NCBI GenBank assembly: GCA_003427395.1 | Contig: BFEA01000678.1 | Location: 365,728 to 399,839, forward strand | Length of the DNA stretch: 34,112 nucleotides | Origin: Chara braunii | Lineage: Eukaryota > Streptophyta > Charophyceae > Charales > Characeae | Reading direction: 5' to 3' | Shown: piece after piece, positions 1 through 9,195 of the stretch | Layout of the letters: each line of letters begins with the position of its first letter | How positions within the stretch are numbered: position 1 is the first letter of the stretch | Made by a program: the position numbers and the translations under genes | Notes under the pieces: generated by a model | Database searches by the model: none | Seen by the model: only the letters and a program-made list of their open reading frames with translations | What the model was told of the DNA's origin: nothing

Positions 1-196
1 CATCTCCCGGTTATTTGCGGACCCATCTCCGGGTTGCGGACCCATCTCCGGGTTATTTGTGGACCCATCTCCCGGTTATTTGCGGACCCATCTCCCGGTT
101 ATTTGCGGACCCATCTCCCGGTTATTTGTGGACCCATCTCCCGGTCATTTGTGGCAACTTGAGGACCCATCTCCCGGTCATTTGTGGCAACTTGAG
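1..196. repeat. 23-bp minisatellite, about 8 units
   Basis: Head-to-tail units begin at 1, 24, 43, 66, 89, 112, 135 and 168. Each starts with CATCTCCCGG and usually ends in GCGGACC or GTGGACC. The typical unit is 23 bp; the second is shortened to 19 bp. The last two are extended by an extra GCAACTTGAG-type segment. The array is cut by the window edge, so its true length is unknown. There are no spacers, so it is not a CRISPR array. Confidence 0.95.
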
Positions 197-872
197 AAAT
201 TGTGCTAACGTTCGCTCTTCGGTGAGGTTGGGCTATGCCATTTCGGGCTCCTTTTCGGTTTCGGTCCCCAGGGGAAGGCAGGGATTCCATCTTGCAGGGA
301 CGGCCCCGATAGGTAGATGGCCCTGGACTTGCCCACAGGCCAGGCGATTTCGCAGGATGCTTGCTTGCAGTGCAGGTTTGGGGTGGTTGTCATTTTAGCC
401 GCTCCCCGCGTTTGAGTCGCGGTTTGCATTGCTGGTGTTGAGTGCGCCTCCTCTTGCTACTGGTAGTAACGATGTGTGCGAGACGTTGGGCAAAGGAAGA
501 GCGCACGTGCACGTGACGCCTTGAGCGCTGCGTGGGTGTCTCTCGTCTCGTCTTCGTCTGAGCTTGTACCACAGCCGTCGACGATGGCAATTACTACAAC
601 GCTTTCGATGCTCATCTGTAGCAGTAGCAGGAATGTGTAGCCCACGCGAGCGAACCATCCATTTGTTGGCTACGACACTTCCTTGCTCGGCTTTTTTTTT
701 CTTGCCGGAGCGCGTTTCCGCAAAGGGGGGAGGTGGAACAACCCTTCCTTCTCCCGCGCTTCGGCGCAACATGGACACGTAGGCGCCGAAAGTCCATACT
801 GTGTCCCTTTTCGCGCTCTTCGGCGAAACATGGGCACGTAGGCGCACAAAAGCAATATTGTATTGCACATGA

Positions 873-875
<3 letters not shown>
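197..875. other. Upstream intergenic region with a ~57-bp duplication
   Basis: No coding region is supported here. Open frames on both strands lack recognisable domains. Two diverged copies of a segment lie at about 755-803 and 812-862; both contain a CGCGCT..TTCGGCG core followed by ACATGG(A/G)CACGTAGGCGC. The region is GC-rich and precedes the leader of the gene starting at 1234, so it may include distal promoter sequence. No clear TATA box was seen. Confidence 0.6.

Positions 876-909
<34 letters not shown>
876..909. repeat. (GA)n microsatellite
   Basis: An uninterrupted GA dinucleotide run of about 32 bp sits roughly 330 bp upstream of the start codon. GA/CT tracts are common in plant core promoters and 5' leaders and can bind GAGA-type factors. 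A promoter role here is only inferred from position. Confidence 0.9.
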
Positions 910-912
<3 letters not shown>

Positions 913-1233
913 AGGCGGAGTGTTCGGATGTGGTTAGTATAGAGAGAGGGTTGTGCCGCTGACTCAGCCTCGGAACTGTTAGCGAAAGTCGAACTGAAGA
1001 CGTGGTGGGGTGGGGGAGATATAGCGGAGCGCGGTTATTCTTCGTGAGACGCGCGGCGCTTGTGCTGCTGCTGCCAACGGGAGGCTGTCTTTGTGATTGA
1101 TTCTACTTGTTTTTGTGTTCTGATACTGATAATTATCACGCTGATCAAAATAGTTGGACGTGTGAGGAGGAGGAGGACCAGTGTGTTTGGTCTATGTATT
1201 GGCGTTCGAGGTGCTGTTTGAAGTGCCGCCACC
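910..1233 (+). promoter_or_regulatory. Probable promoter/5' leader of the RNA-binding protein gene
   Basis: This stretch lies directly upstream of the ATG at 1234. The start sits in GCCGCCACCATGG (1225-1237), an essentially perfect Kozak context. No convincing TATA box or transcription start can be fixed from sequence alone. An upstream ATG at 1194 lies in a different frame. The extent of the untranslated leader, and whether it contains an intron, is unknown. Confidence 0.5.
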
Positions 1234-1343
1234 ATGGCTGGGCGCGGATTGGTTCTGACAAAACCTGCTTGGCTGAAGGCAGCGGAGGAGCAGGCAGCGA
1301 AAGAGGAGGAGGAGAAAGCCGCCGCCGCCAGGAAGGCTTTTGA
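1194..1343 (+). other. Overlapping upstream ORF (49 codons)
   Basis: An ATG at 1194 in a weak context (TCTATGT) opens a 49-codon frame that runs past the main start at 1234 and stops at 1343. If the transcript begins upstream of 1194, ribosomes must skip this ATG by leaky scanning to reach the strong-context ATG at 1234. The peptide is Arg/Gly/Cys-rich and resembles no known family, so any effect would be regulatory. Presence in the mRNA is not shown. Confidence 0.4.
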
Positions 1344-2347
1344 GGCTACCTTTGCGGATGTCAATCAGAAGGCTAACGGCACGGCATCTGACAGCGACGG
1401 CGAGTCGGAAGAGAAGGCGGTCAGCAATCCAATTGGACCGGTAGATCCGAGCAAATGCACGGCGGCCGGGACGGGAGTGGGGGGGGGGGCGGCGGGCTCG
1501 GCGGCGTCCTTCGTGGTTGTGACGAAGGACCGCGAGGGGCGGCGCGTGCCGACGGGAGGAGCGCAAATCAAGGTTCAAGTGACCCCTGGAACTGCCGTTG
1601 GGGGTCCTGCTCAAGAAGCCATTGTGAAGGACCATGGCGATGGCACCTACACTGTGACCTATGCCGTGGCGAAAAGGGGAGATTACATGATAAGCGTGAC
1701 TTGTAATGGGACGTCAATACAAGGGAGCCCTTTCCCGGTATTCTTCAGCGGGGGACCGGCGGCGGGAAGCGGGGGAATGAATGCGGCGAGCGTGGCGGCG
1801 GCGGCGGCCGCCGCTGCGTCGACGGCGGGGCTCATTCAGCAGCCGTCAACGCCCATTCTGGGCAACTCTCCAATGCCCGTGATGAATGGGGTGGGTGGTG
1901 GTGGGCTGAATCCGTTCCAGGGTATGGTGCAGGGGATGTTCCCAGGGGGGTTCCCAGGGGTCAATTTCCCGGGAATTCTTCCAGGGGCCTCGGGGGGGGC
2001 TATTCTCCCTGGCTTGGGAGCTAGTCTAGGGGAGGTGTGCCGGGATTACCTGAATGGGAGGTGCACGAGAAGCGACTGCAAATACAACCACCCGCCCCAG
2101 CCTCAGCTCATGGCAGCCATCGCCGCGGGGAGCACTGTAGGCGGACTGAGCCAGATGTCCATGGCAACATCGGCCGCTGCTATGGCCGCCGCGCAGAGCA
2201 TCGCGGCTGCGCAGGCTATTCAAGCGCAGCAAGCCGCGCAGGCCGCACAGGCGGCGCAGGTCGTGCAGGCAGCACAGGCCGCCCACCAGGCCGCCGCCCA
2301 ACAGGCGGCCGCTCAGCAGGCCGCACAGCAGCCGCTCGCCCAAGCAG
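1234..2347 (+). CDS. Filamin-CCCH-RRM-RS splicing-type protein (IRR/At3g23900-like), exon 1
   Basis: This first coding exon gives residues 1-371 plus one base of codon 372. It starts in a near-perfect Kozak context and ends at the donor GCAG|GTACAA. Residues 1-45 form a charged helix beginning MAGRGLVLTKPAWLK. A filamin/Ig-like repeat spans about 69-172, ending in the typical GDGTYTVTY and GSPFPVFF strands. A Gly/Met/Pro-rich linker follows. A CCCH zinc finger of spacing C-x7-C-x4-C-x3-H uses Cys269, Cys277, Cys282 and His286. An Ala/Gln-rich tract runs from 305 to 371. The order filamin, CCCH, RRM, RS is that of plant nuclear proteins such as Arabidopsis At3g23900, reported to influence defence-transcript splicing (recalled, not checked). 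RNA binding in the nucleus is the likely role. The full product would be about 1046 residues. Confidence 0.88.
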
Positions 2348-2540
2348 GTACAATGTTGTGCCAACCCCTTTTTCCTCCCGTTTGGTCTCACCTCCTCCTC
2401 CTCCCCTTCTCCCGCTCGCTCCCACGTCTCCACCCCCTTGATCTCCTTATTTTCGCCTCTGCATGTTTCCTCTCGTCCTTCTCCCTCATCCGTCTTCTGC
2501 ATGCAATTCTGTCCCCATTGCCTCAAAACATGCCTCGTTG

Positions 2541-2691
2541 GCTTAATCGGTGTGTTGCCGCACAGCAGTCGCTCATCCTTTGGCATGCAAAATCTGAGGG
2601 CTTAATCGGTGTGTTGCCGCACAGCAGTCGCTCATCCTTTGGCATGCAAAATCTGAGGGCTTAATCGATGTGTTGCCGCACAGCAGCGCCA
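2541..2691. repeat. 59-bp tandem repeat, ~2.5 copies
   Basis: Units start at 2541, 2600 and 2659 with GCTTAATCG(G/A)TGTGTTGCCG. The first two are almost identical and the third is partial, ending in CACAGCAGCG. The array lies about 190 bp inside intron 1, and its first two units are still in the open frame of exon 1. The identity indicates a recent duplication. Confidence 0.92.
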
Positions 2692-3119
2692 CCTGTGTAG
2701 CTAATCAACTACTACTTAGGAAGCTGTTGGCGGGAAAACGTTACGTAACCGCGGGAAATCTGTTGGCGGGAATCACTTAGGAAGCTAGTATGGAATGGAA
2801 AAGCGGGATTACCGATTTCAGACGGCGATTTCAAGGCGGGAATGATTCCGGCGGGAGGGTTGTCCACGAGTTTTTCAGTTTTTCTCGTCTTCCAAACGAC
2901 GATTTCGCGGCAGTCGTTTGTCCGCTTTCGATAGGGAGAATCACTCGGCTCAAATTGACATCCAGCATCTAGTTACGGTTTGAACTGGCGCTCTTTTTTT
3001 CCATAACGTTGTTTCTTCCTTGCCGTTCGTCGCCAATCTCTCGTTTCGTTTTCTCTTTGCTCTCGTCTGTACATGCGGAGAAGTAATGCATATCTATGGA
3101 TGCTTGTACGAGAAGCATC
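2692..3119. other. Intron 1 segment, short repeats only
   Basis: A motif GGCGGGAA recurs several times near 2728-2850, and CTTAGGAAGCT occurs at about 2715 and 2777. No coding sequence or element was recognised. The segment leads into the pyrimidine-rich tract. Confidence 0.5.
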
Positions 3120-4048
3120 CAGTCTATGGCCACTGTTTTTTTTTCCACTTCTGTTCCCCATTCCCGCTCGCACGTCTCTTCTCATCCTACGTTTTCCGCT
3201 ACTGTCTGTTTCCCCCGTCTTACCGCCGCGTTTTCCTCCTCCTTTTCACTTCTCTCCTGTTTGCTCCGCTTCATTGTTTTGCTTCCAGTCTAGTCTATAT
3301 TTTGCTATTTTTGCCGCTTTCTTTCTTTCTTTACGGTGCTGTGTCTCCCTTACTTCAGCGCCCTCGTTCCCTCCCGTCTGGTGAACTATCTGTTTGCCGT
3401 GTTCTTCCTCTTTATGTTGCATGTTGTTATTTCGTCCTTTCTTCTCTCGTTTCTCGCCCTGGCCTACCTCTTTTTGCCTATGGAGCCCCCTCCTTCTCCT
3501 TTTCTCTGCTTCGCTGTTGCTCTCTATTGTCTTTCTTGCACATTGTTCGTTTTCTTTCCAGTCGTGGCGACTATACTCTCCTCTCTCTCCCTTCCCTCTT
3601 TTTCTCTTCCGCCCCTCTTTCCTCCGCGCCCTGTTCGCATTCTCCTTCTCGCTTCTCGTTCTCTCTCTCTCTCTCTCTCGTCTTCCTGATTCTCTTCGTC
3701 TCTGGTCAGTTTCTGTTAAGTTTTCCTCCTGTCTACTCCACTGGTTGTCCCCTTCACCATGCCTGTTCTTGACCCTCATTTTTCATTCATTCCGCAGTTT
3801 TCTGGTGCCGTTCTCTCTACCACCGCCCTCATTTCTTTGGCATTTCCCTCAATCTCACCCTACAATGACCCCGGCGGACTTTCTCTTGTTCCCTTCTCTT
3901 TTTTTTTTTTCGTCCGTTGGGTTTGTGCCGCGATACGCGTTTCTGGCGGGCTTTTCTTTCCCTTTCCTTCGTCGGAAAACAATAATACCCATTTGCACCT
4001 TTGTCCCCCAGTGGCCTGTCCACGTTGCCTTTCTCTCTTCCTTCCGTC

Positions 4049-4316
4049 GGTTCTGCGATCTATCTCCATCTGTCTTTCTTCCTGTGATGCGGACGTTTGC
4101 TTTTCTGGTCCGACCTCCCGCGCTGCCGCGGTTTCTTCGTCTTCTCTCCCCCATTTTCTCCCACGCCCTCTCTCTCTCTCTCTCTCGGTTCTGCGATCTA
4201 TCTCCAACTGTCTCTCTTCGTGTGATGCGGACGCTTGCTTTTCTTCTCCGGTCTCCCGCGATGGCGCGGTTTCTTCGTCTTCTCTCCCTCGTTTTCTCCC
4301 ACTCTTTCTCTCTCTC
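4049..4316. repeat. 138-bp tandem duplication in the pyrimidine tract
   Basis: Two adjacent units start at 4049 and 4187 with GGTTCTGCGATCTATCTCCA. They share a GATGCGGACG core and a GCGGTTTCTTCGTCTTCTC segment. Differences are scattered substitutions and differing CT-run lengths. Slippage at the CT microsatellite between units is a plausible origin. Confidence 0.9.
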
Positions 4317-5075
4317 GTTGCCATCACGCGGGTTCGTTTTCCTGTCGAAGAGTTTGCTATGTGCACAGTTTCCCAGGACATCTCTCCGTTTTCTCTCTCA
4401 TGCACCCTCTCTGCCTCCCTTCGTTTCACTATTTTGCCGTTTACAAATAAAAATTCCGTATGCCCGATAACATTCCGCTGTCTTCGATTGTCCCATCTTC
4501 TCTTTCCGCATTTTAGCCCTCCCCTCTTACGCCTTCCCCACTTACGCCTTCCCCGCCCGTTTATTAACCTAGTTACAGCGTGAGGGCTCAGCCATTCGTT
4601 TTACTCGGTAGTGTGGTTTTCTCCTTTTCCGACAATTTGGATTGGTTATAACATTGATCCCGATAAACAGTTCCCCCCCCCCCCCCCCTTTAGTAAATAC
4701 AATCCGAGGGAACGTCTGTTCTGTTCAACCCTTTGGGCACAGCCCAAAGTTCACACTCCATTGTGTGGTTTTCTCCGTTTCCCACAATTTGGGACTGGGT
4801 TCTTCCCCCCTCTCCAGTTTCGCTGCACCCCTTTATCGACCCTCTCTGTTCCCACCGGGTGCTCGATCTCATTTGAACTATAGTCTAGTCTTCCACGTCC
4901 TGTCGCGTTGCACTTTCTGTTAGATGAATCTCTACCCTCCGTTCCTCTCCTCTCTCCCTCCCTCCTGCTCCTTTTCCCTCTCGGTCGTCTCTTATTCCTC
5001 TACGCCCCGGCATGCCCGAGCGTCCACTTTCCGTGTCATCTCTTTGTCTGCCTGTTTGTCTTTCTTCTATTCCCC

Positions 5076-5076
<1 letters not shown>

Positions 5077-5108
<32 letters not shown>
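5077..5108. repeat. Poly(C) run (~32 bp)
   Basis: A nearly pure C homopolymer. On the minus strand it is a G run that could form G-quadruplex-like structures. Its assembled length may be unreliable. Confidence 0.9.
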
Positions 5109-5111
<3 letters not shown>

Positions 5112-5672
5112 TGCTCACGCGTATGCCAGTGCGTGAGTTGTTCTGTATTGACATTTGCGTTTGGACACTGGGCTTTTGTCTTTCGAAATTTTCCGCCCTA
5201 TGTATCCCAATCGCATTTGATGCCCAGGGTGTTCACAGGCATCCCTTCTACTCGATTTCTGCAGCCAAGGCCCCCCTCATTTTGCTGCAATTATGGTTCC
5301 CAGCCTTGGGCTTCGTCGATCCAAATCCTTTCCAGCTCGTCTTCCCTGTGCGTGTAGCGCGGGTTGATGTCCGTTTTCTCCCCGTGATAATCTCTTGCCC
5401 TCGTTTTCTGCTTTCCTCTGCGCCGTCCTCTCGGTTTTACTCTATTTACTCTGTACCTTGCTCTGTTTTTTTTTTCTGCTGTACTCTGTGCCTTGCTCTC
5501 GTTTTTCTGCTTTACTCTGTGGCTCCTGCGCACTACTATCTTCATCTGTTTCAAAGCTTAACCCCTTGTGTTCGGTCACCTCTCCTCTCGCTTTCGTCTC
5601 CCCTGCTGGTTTTGGCGTTCTTCCTTGTTCTGTTTTTTGTATGCGTCTCTGTCTACCGCTATGTGGAAAGTT

Positions 5673-5736
5673 TGATTGCTAGTTTCGACTTTGACCCCGG
5701 GCGTGATTGCTAGTTTCGACCTTGACCCGGGGCGGT
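5673..5736. repeat. 32-bp direct duplication
   Basis: Two adjacent units start at 5673 and 5705 with GATTGCTAGTTTCGAC followed by a TTGACCC(C)GGGGC-like end. It marks the 3' edge of the pyrimidine-rich tract. Confidence 0.85.
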
Positions 5737-5871
5737 AAGCCCATCTGTCTCTTGCCGACTAAGCATACACGGTATCTGAGCTATGGTGACAATCGCCGCC
5801 GCCGATGAACCCCGGACCGATGCGATTATGGTGACAAGCGCCATCAATCAGATGGCCAGAATAACACAATT

Positions 5872-5943
5872 CTGAATCACCTGGGGCCTGTCAGCCGCTT
5901 CAATGATGATATCTCAAGGGCATCGCCCTATTTTTTTTTTTTT
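5872..5943 (+). mobile_element. 3' body fragment of a SINE (family B)
   Basis: This segment contains CCTGGGGCCTGTCAG, then TTCAATGATGATATCT, then CATCGCCC and a T run. The minus-strand SINE at 16795-16980 carries the same order of blocks in reverse complement (CCTGGGGCCTGTCAG, TTCAATAACGACATCT, GTCGCCCC) immediately before its poly(A). The tRNA-like head is not visible upstream here, so this is a truncated or decayed copy. Confidence 0.7.
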
Positions 5944-6323
5944 AATTAAAAAAAGATCCGCGTCCCTTTTAGGGCGTCCGTACGCAGTTTCTTCTCCCCT
6001 GATTGATTCTGTCGGTGATCACCGACGAATGAATTCAGGAAAGTCCTGTCATATGAGTAATGGTCACCGTGATTGCATCTGACATGCTGATTTTCTGTCC
6101 CCCCCCCCTGGTTGTCCTCCCTGTGAGATTTTCTATTCGTGATTTCTTCTGTGCTAGAAAACCTTTCCTTGTTGGGTCAGCCTCAGCACGTTTGTTGGCT
6201 CTTTCAGGTGTTTTTCAGGTGACATGAGAGTCTTACACATGGACGGAGGGAGTCCTCGTTCTCTCTCTCTCGTTTGCCCTTGCTATCTATCGTCTCCTAT
6301 TCAGTCGCAAACTGCGCACTAGC
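5944..6323. other. Intron 1 segment without recognised elements
   Basis: The segment contains a short A/T run (5931-5955) and a C run near 6103. I see no gene, RNA or repeat of note. Confidence 0.4.
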
Positions 6324-6355
6324 GCCGTCTCCCTTCCAACTCCTGAGAGAGAGAG

Positions 6356-6405
<50 letters not shown>

Positions 6406-6524
6406 TGCTCTCTCTCTTCATTTGAAACGACTTACTGCCCAATGAGCTCCTGGGCTGGCGTTTTCTTCAGGGATGTGTTAGCGTTGTTTGATCGGGTAGC
6501 CTAGAGCCGTCTCCCTTCCAACTC

Positions 6525-6557
<33 letters not shown>

Positions 6558-6690
6558 CCTTTCGTCATTTGAGACGACTGACTGCCCAGAGAGCTCCTGG
6601 ACTGGCGTTTTCTTCACGGATGTGTTAGCGTCGTTTGATCGGGTAGCCTCGATTGACATTTGAAACGACATACTGCCCAGTGAGCTCCTG
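6324..6690. repeat. ~182-bp tandem duplication with GA microsatellites
   Basis: Units start at 6324 and 6506 with GCCGTCTCCCTTCCAACTCC, followed by GA runs (about 6344-6403 and 6527-6555). Each then has a CATTTGA(A/G)ACGAC block and a GATCGGGTAGCCT end. A third partial unit starts at about 6657. The differing GA lengths suggest duplication followed by slippage. Confidence 0.93.
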
Positions 6691-7666
6691 GGGAATTGTG
6701 TGCTCTCTCTTTCTCTCACGATGTCGTCCGTCGTCGCGGCCTTCGACGGCAATAGCTGAACCAGGGGGGTGAAGGACAGGCTAGCGACGGTAGATAACCG
6801 CGGAATCATTGTTTGCTGTTTGCGTTGATCTTGGGGTCTCGATCTGTGGAAAGTTCTCGGGATATTGGTGTTTGTCCTAGCGCACAGTCAGCGTGAAAGC
6901 GGTCTGTCTGCACGGGGTAGAAGAAGATGCATCCTTGGACCAATTCGTTGGGTGTTGGGACTTTTTTGTTTTTTTTTGAAGTCCAAACAACTCATCGTCC
7001 GACATGTACTGATGTTCAGTGTGCTTGCTACCTAGCTCTCTCTCAGATGCAAGCCGGCAAAAAGCTCGGTGCGGAGCCAGCAGCATCTATGATATGCATA
7101 AACCCAAGAAATGAGGTGCACGGACGATGACGTCACACTTAAGTCAGTGCTGCACTGATTAGACTTGGGCTCTCGCTACAACCAGTCGCCAGATCTGAAA
7201 AATGCGTCTGTATCTTCCCGTTATAATGTACTGATACACGTCAGTTTTGCATTTGGTGAGTTGTGTAGCAAGCGGCTGATTTTTTCCCTGAAAAAGGGTC
7301 TCGTTGCAGTACTCTCCACTCTTCTGGGAAATCGGAGAGTACGCGGAGAGTTGTTGGACAGCTCAAAAGTCCCCCGTTTGTCTGCGAATATGTGCGCAGG
7401 ATTTTGGGTCATCGCTGCACTAACTCTACAGACTTAAAAAAAAAAAAAGACTCTACAACTATCGAGGGTACAAAACGAGAGCTCAAAGTTCCCGTTTGTC
7501 TGCCCGGACTCAAGGTTCACCACTCTCCAGATTTGGGAGCAAACCGGTGGTTCCTTCCAAGGTCTCTCTCCTCGTAACGGATTTTGCAGGCTGGGCACTC
7601 TCCGACGGCGGAGAGTGCAATTCTTTGTGGTTTCTGACAGCTGTCAGAAAGAATTTCGTTATTTTG
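6691..7666. other. Intron 1 segment with short inverted motifs
   Basis: No coding region is supported. Short motifs around CACTCTCC and GGAGAGT recur in both orientations between about 7310 and 7620. A poly(A) run lies at about 7436-7449. Fragments resembling CGCTGCACTA (about 7414) are shared with the inverted-repeat element at 8431. Confidence 0.45.
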
Positions 7667-7983
7667 ATTTTTCGAGTCCTTGGGTCCCTGGAGATGGACA
7701 GAACTAATAAAAAAAAAGTAATCCCGGGTGAGAAGAGCATGAAATTTATGAACAAATTTGCTGGAGCGGAACTATCTACTTTATTAGAACAAAGAATTAC
7801 AAATTATTACAAATTATTACACCAAATTTTTCGAGTCCTTGGGTCCCTGGAGATGGATAGAACTAATTAAAAAAAAAAGTAATCCCGGTCGAGAAGAGCA
7901 TGAAATTTATGAGCAAATTTGCTGGAGCGGAACTATCTACTTTATTAGAACAAAGAATTACAAATTATTACACGAAATTAGAA
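7667..7983. repeat. 159-bp tandem duplication
   Basis: Two head-to-tail units start at 7667 and 7826 with ATTTTTCGAGTCCTTGGGTC and run to an ATTACAAATTATTACAC end. They differ at only a handful of positions, such as one base after GATGGA and the length of an A run. This is a young duplication. Confidence 0.95.
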
Positions 7984-8190
7984 GTGGATGAAATCGGTCG
8001 AGTGGTTTCGGTAGGAGATGGAATTGGGGTTCTACAGGAGAGTTGGTGCAGCGATGCATAACTCTTCCGATCCGAATTTGCGCAAAGTAGAGTAGTGCAG
8101 CGAGACCTTAACTCTTTTTTTTTTTTTTTTAAGACCCTAACTCTAGTGGAACAACGAAAGTTATTAGTACATCTATATCTGTCTATCTGC

Positions 8191-8249
8191 AAGAGATGCT
8201 AGTAACATTTTTTTAAAAAAAAAAAAAAAAAAAAAGAGATGCCAGTAAC
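8191..8249. mobile_element. Poly(A)-only insertion with 16-bp target-site duplication
   Basis: AAGAGATGCTAGTAAC (8191-8206) and AAGAGATGCCAGTAAC (8234-8249) flank a 27-bp T-then-A tract. The near-perfect flanking repeat plus an A tract is the signature of LINE-type target-primed reverse transcription with almost complete 5' truncation. Slippage of a duplicated sequence is the alternative. Confidence 0.6.
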
Positions 8250-8430
8250 TTACCATCGAACGCTGAGTAGCAAGGACAAAAAAAAAAATATATATTTTCT
8301 TATGCCGAAGCTAAATAGCGTGATTGGAGAGTAGCGGTAGTGGCGGCCGTGATTTGAAATAATAATAGATCTTTAATAACTACACAAGATCTTGAAAACT
8401 TTGCGGAGCCATGTTGATCGGGGAGATATA

Positions 8431-8552
8431 GGGCCTCGCTGCACTACTGTCGAAATGTGCAAAACGAGAGTGAATCTTCCGCTAGAATATGGAAAGATGC
8501 ACGGCAATGATTTTGGTCTTTTGTGCATGTCGAGAGTAGTGCAGCGAGCCCC
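8431..8552. mobile_element. MITE-like element, GGGCCTCGCT termini (copy 1)
   Basis: The left end GGGCCTCGCTGCACTACTGT and the right end AGTAGTGCAGCGAGCCCC are inverted repeats of about 33 bp with a few mismatches, enclosing about 55 bp. A second element with the same terminal ~17 bp lies at 33921-34064. No transposase is present. The copy's right half was later duplicated with its flank (8671). Confidence 0.75.
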
Positions 8553-8788
8553 GCAAGGCACCACTTCCATGTTTTGTATCAGGAATTGAACGTAAGGTAG
8601 CAATGAATCTGGTCACCAANGTGGGCGGAAGCCCCGAGAGAGTGATTTGTTATCGAGAGCCACATGTGTGTCTTTTGTGCATGTCGAGAGTAGTGCAGCG
8701 AGCCCCGTAAGGCACCACTTCCATGTTTTGTATCAGGAATTGAACGTAAGGTAGCAATGAATCTGGTCACCAACGAGGGCGGAAGCCA
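8517..8788. repeat. 154-bp tandem duplication
   Basis: Units start at 8517 and 8671 with TCTTTTGTGCATGTCGAGAG. They are nearly identical through a GAATCTGGTCACCAA block; a single unresolved base lies in unit 1 (8620). The duplicated segment begins in the right half of the inverted-repeat element at 8431-8552. Confidence 0.95.
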
Positions 8789-8865
8789 GGAAGATCAACC
8801 AACCTGACAGTGTGTAGAAGGTCTATAGACAGCCTCCAGGCTACGACCAAACCCAGCGCGGACTA

Positions 8866-8912
8866 ATACATAGCTATGATGACCGGGCGTTCTATTCGGA
8901 CGAAGACGGTAG
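8866..8912 (-). mobile_element. Half MITE, CCGTCTTC family
   Basis: Only the right terminal half is seen: CATAGCTATGATGACCGG, GCGTTCTATTCGG, GAAGACGGTA. It matches the inverted ends of the complete elements at 11562-11675 and 19413-19512. The opposite end is missing, so the copy is truncated. Confidence 0.75.
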
Positions 8913-9070
8913 TCCAGTAATGGGACAGTTGTCAGATAGGTTTAGTTAGGCCATATTCACAGCAGGATCTTGTACGAGTGGATCTGGTCGTAATAGCTGT
9001 CAGATGCATCGCAGAAAGGTTTAGGGTTATTCTGTCTGCCGTCACTCCTTGATGTGTCTACGTACCGCTG

Positions 9071-9195
9071 CAATAAGAGAAGTTATTTATTTATTTTTTT
9101 ATTTTTTTCTCTTTAATTGCCTTTTTTCAGGCTTTTATTAATGCTCAAGTAACTGAGGCCGGGAATTCCTCAACAAACAATAAGAGAAGTTATTT
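9071..9195 (-). mobile_element. 89-bp retroposed insertion with perfect 18-bp target-site duplication
   Basis: CAATAAGAGAAGTTATTT occurs at 9071-9088 and again, identical, at 9178-9195. The 89 bp between begin T-rich (9089-9115) and end in CTCAACAAA. Read on the minus strand, this is a short body followed by an A-rich tail, as expected for a SINE or a truncated LINE. The body (GGAATTCCCGGCCTCAG) matches neither SINE family seen elsewhere in the window. Confidence 0.8.

Larger units (their letters stand above)
3120..5665. repeat. 2.5-kb pyrimidine-rich (CT-biased) tract
   Basis: For about 2.5 kb the + strand is overwhelmingly C and T. It includes CT microsatellites (3660-3679, 4170-4186) and C runs at 4673-4688 and 5077-5108. 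Long open frames appear on the + strand with Ser/Leu/Phe/Pro-rich translations, because T/C-rich DNA lacks stop codons; they are not genes. A ~35-bp segment beginning GTGGTTTTCTCC occurs at 4613 and again at about 4765. The strand bias is unusual in length even for an intron. Confidence 0.85.

Noticed and set aside
1-196. Regular repeats that might suggest a CRISPR array
   Set aside because: Units are contiguous with no unique spacers, and the window is eukaryotic. It is a minisatellite.
3246-4429. Minus-strand Arg/Glu/Lys-rich open frames resembling charged nuclear proteins
   Set aside because: They are the complement of the pyrimidine tract; the composition alone explains the charged residues.
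3020-5713. Several long + strand open frames (up to 358 codons) rich in Ser, Leu, Phe and Pro
   Set aside because: They overlap in multiple frames and result from C/T-rich DNA lacking stop codons. No domains are present and they lie within an intron.
5959-6110. Possible ncRNA from short palindromes such as GGTGATCACC
   Set aside because: Short palindromes of this size are expected by chance, and no family resemblance was seen.
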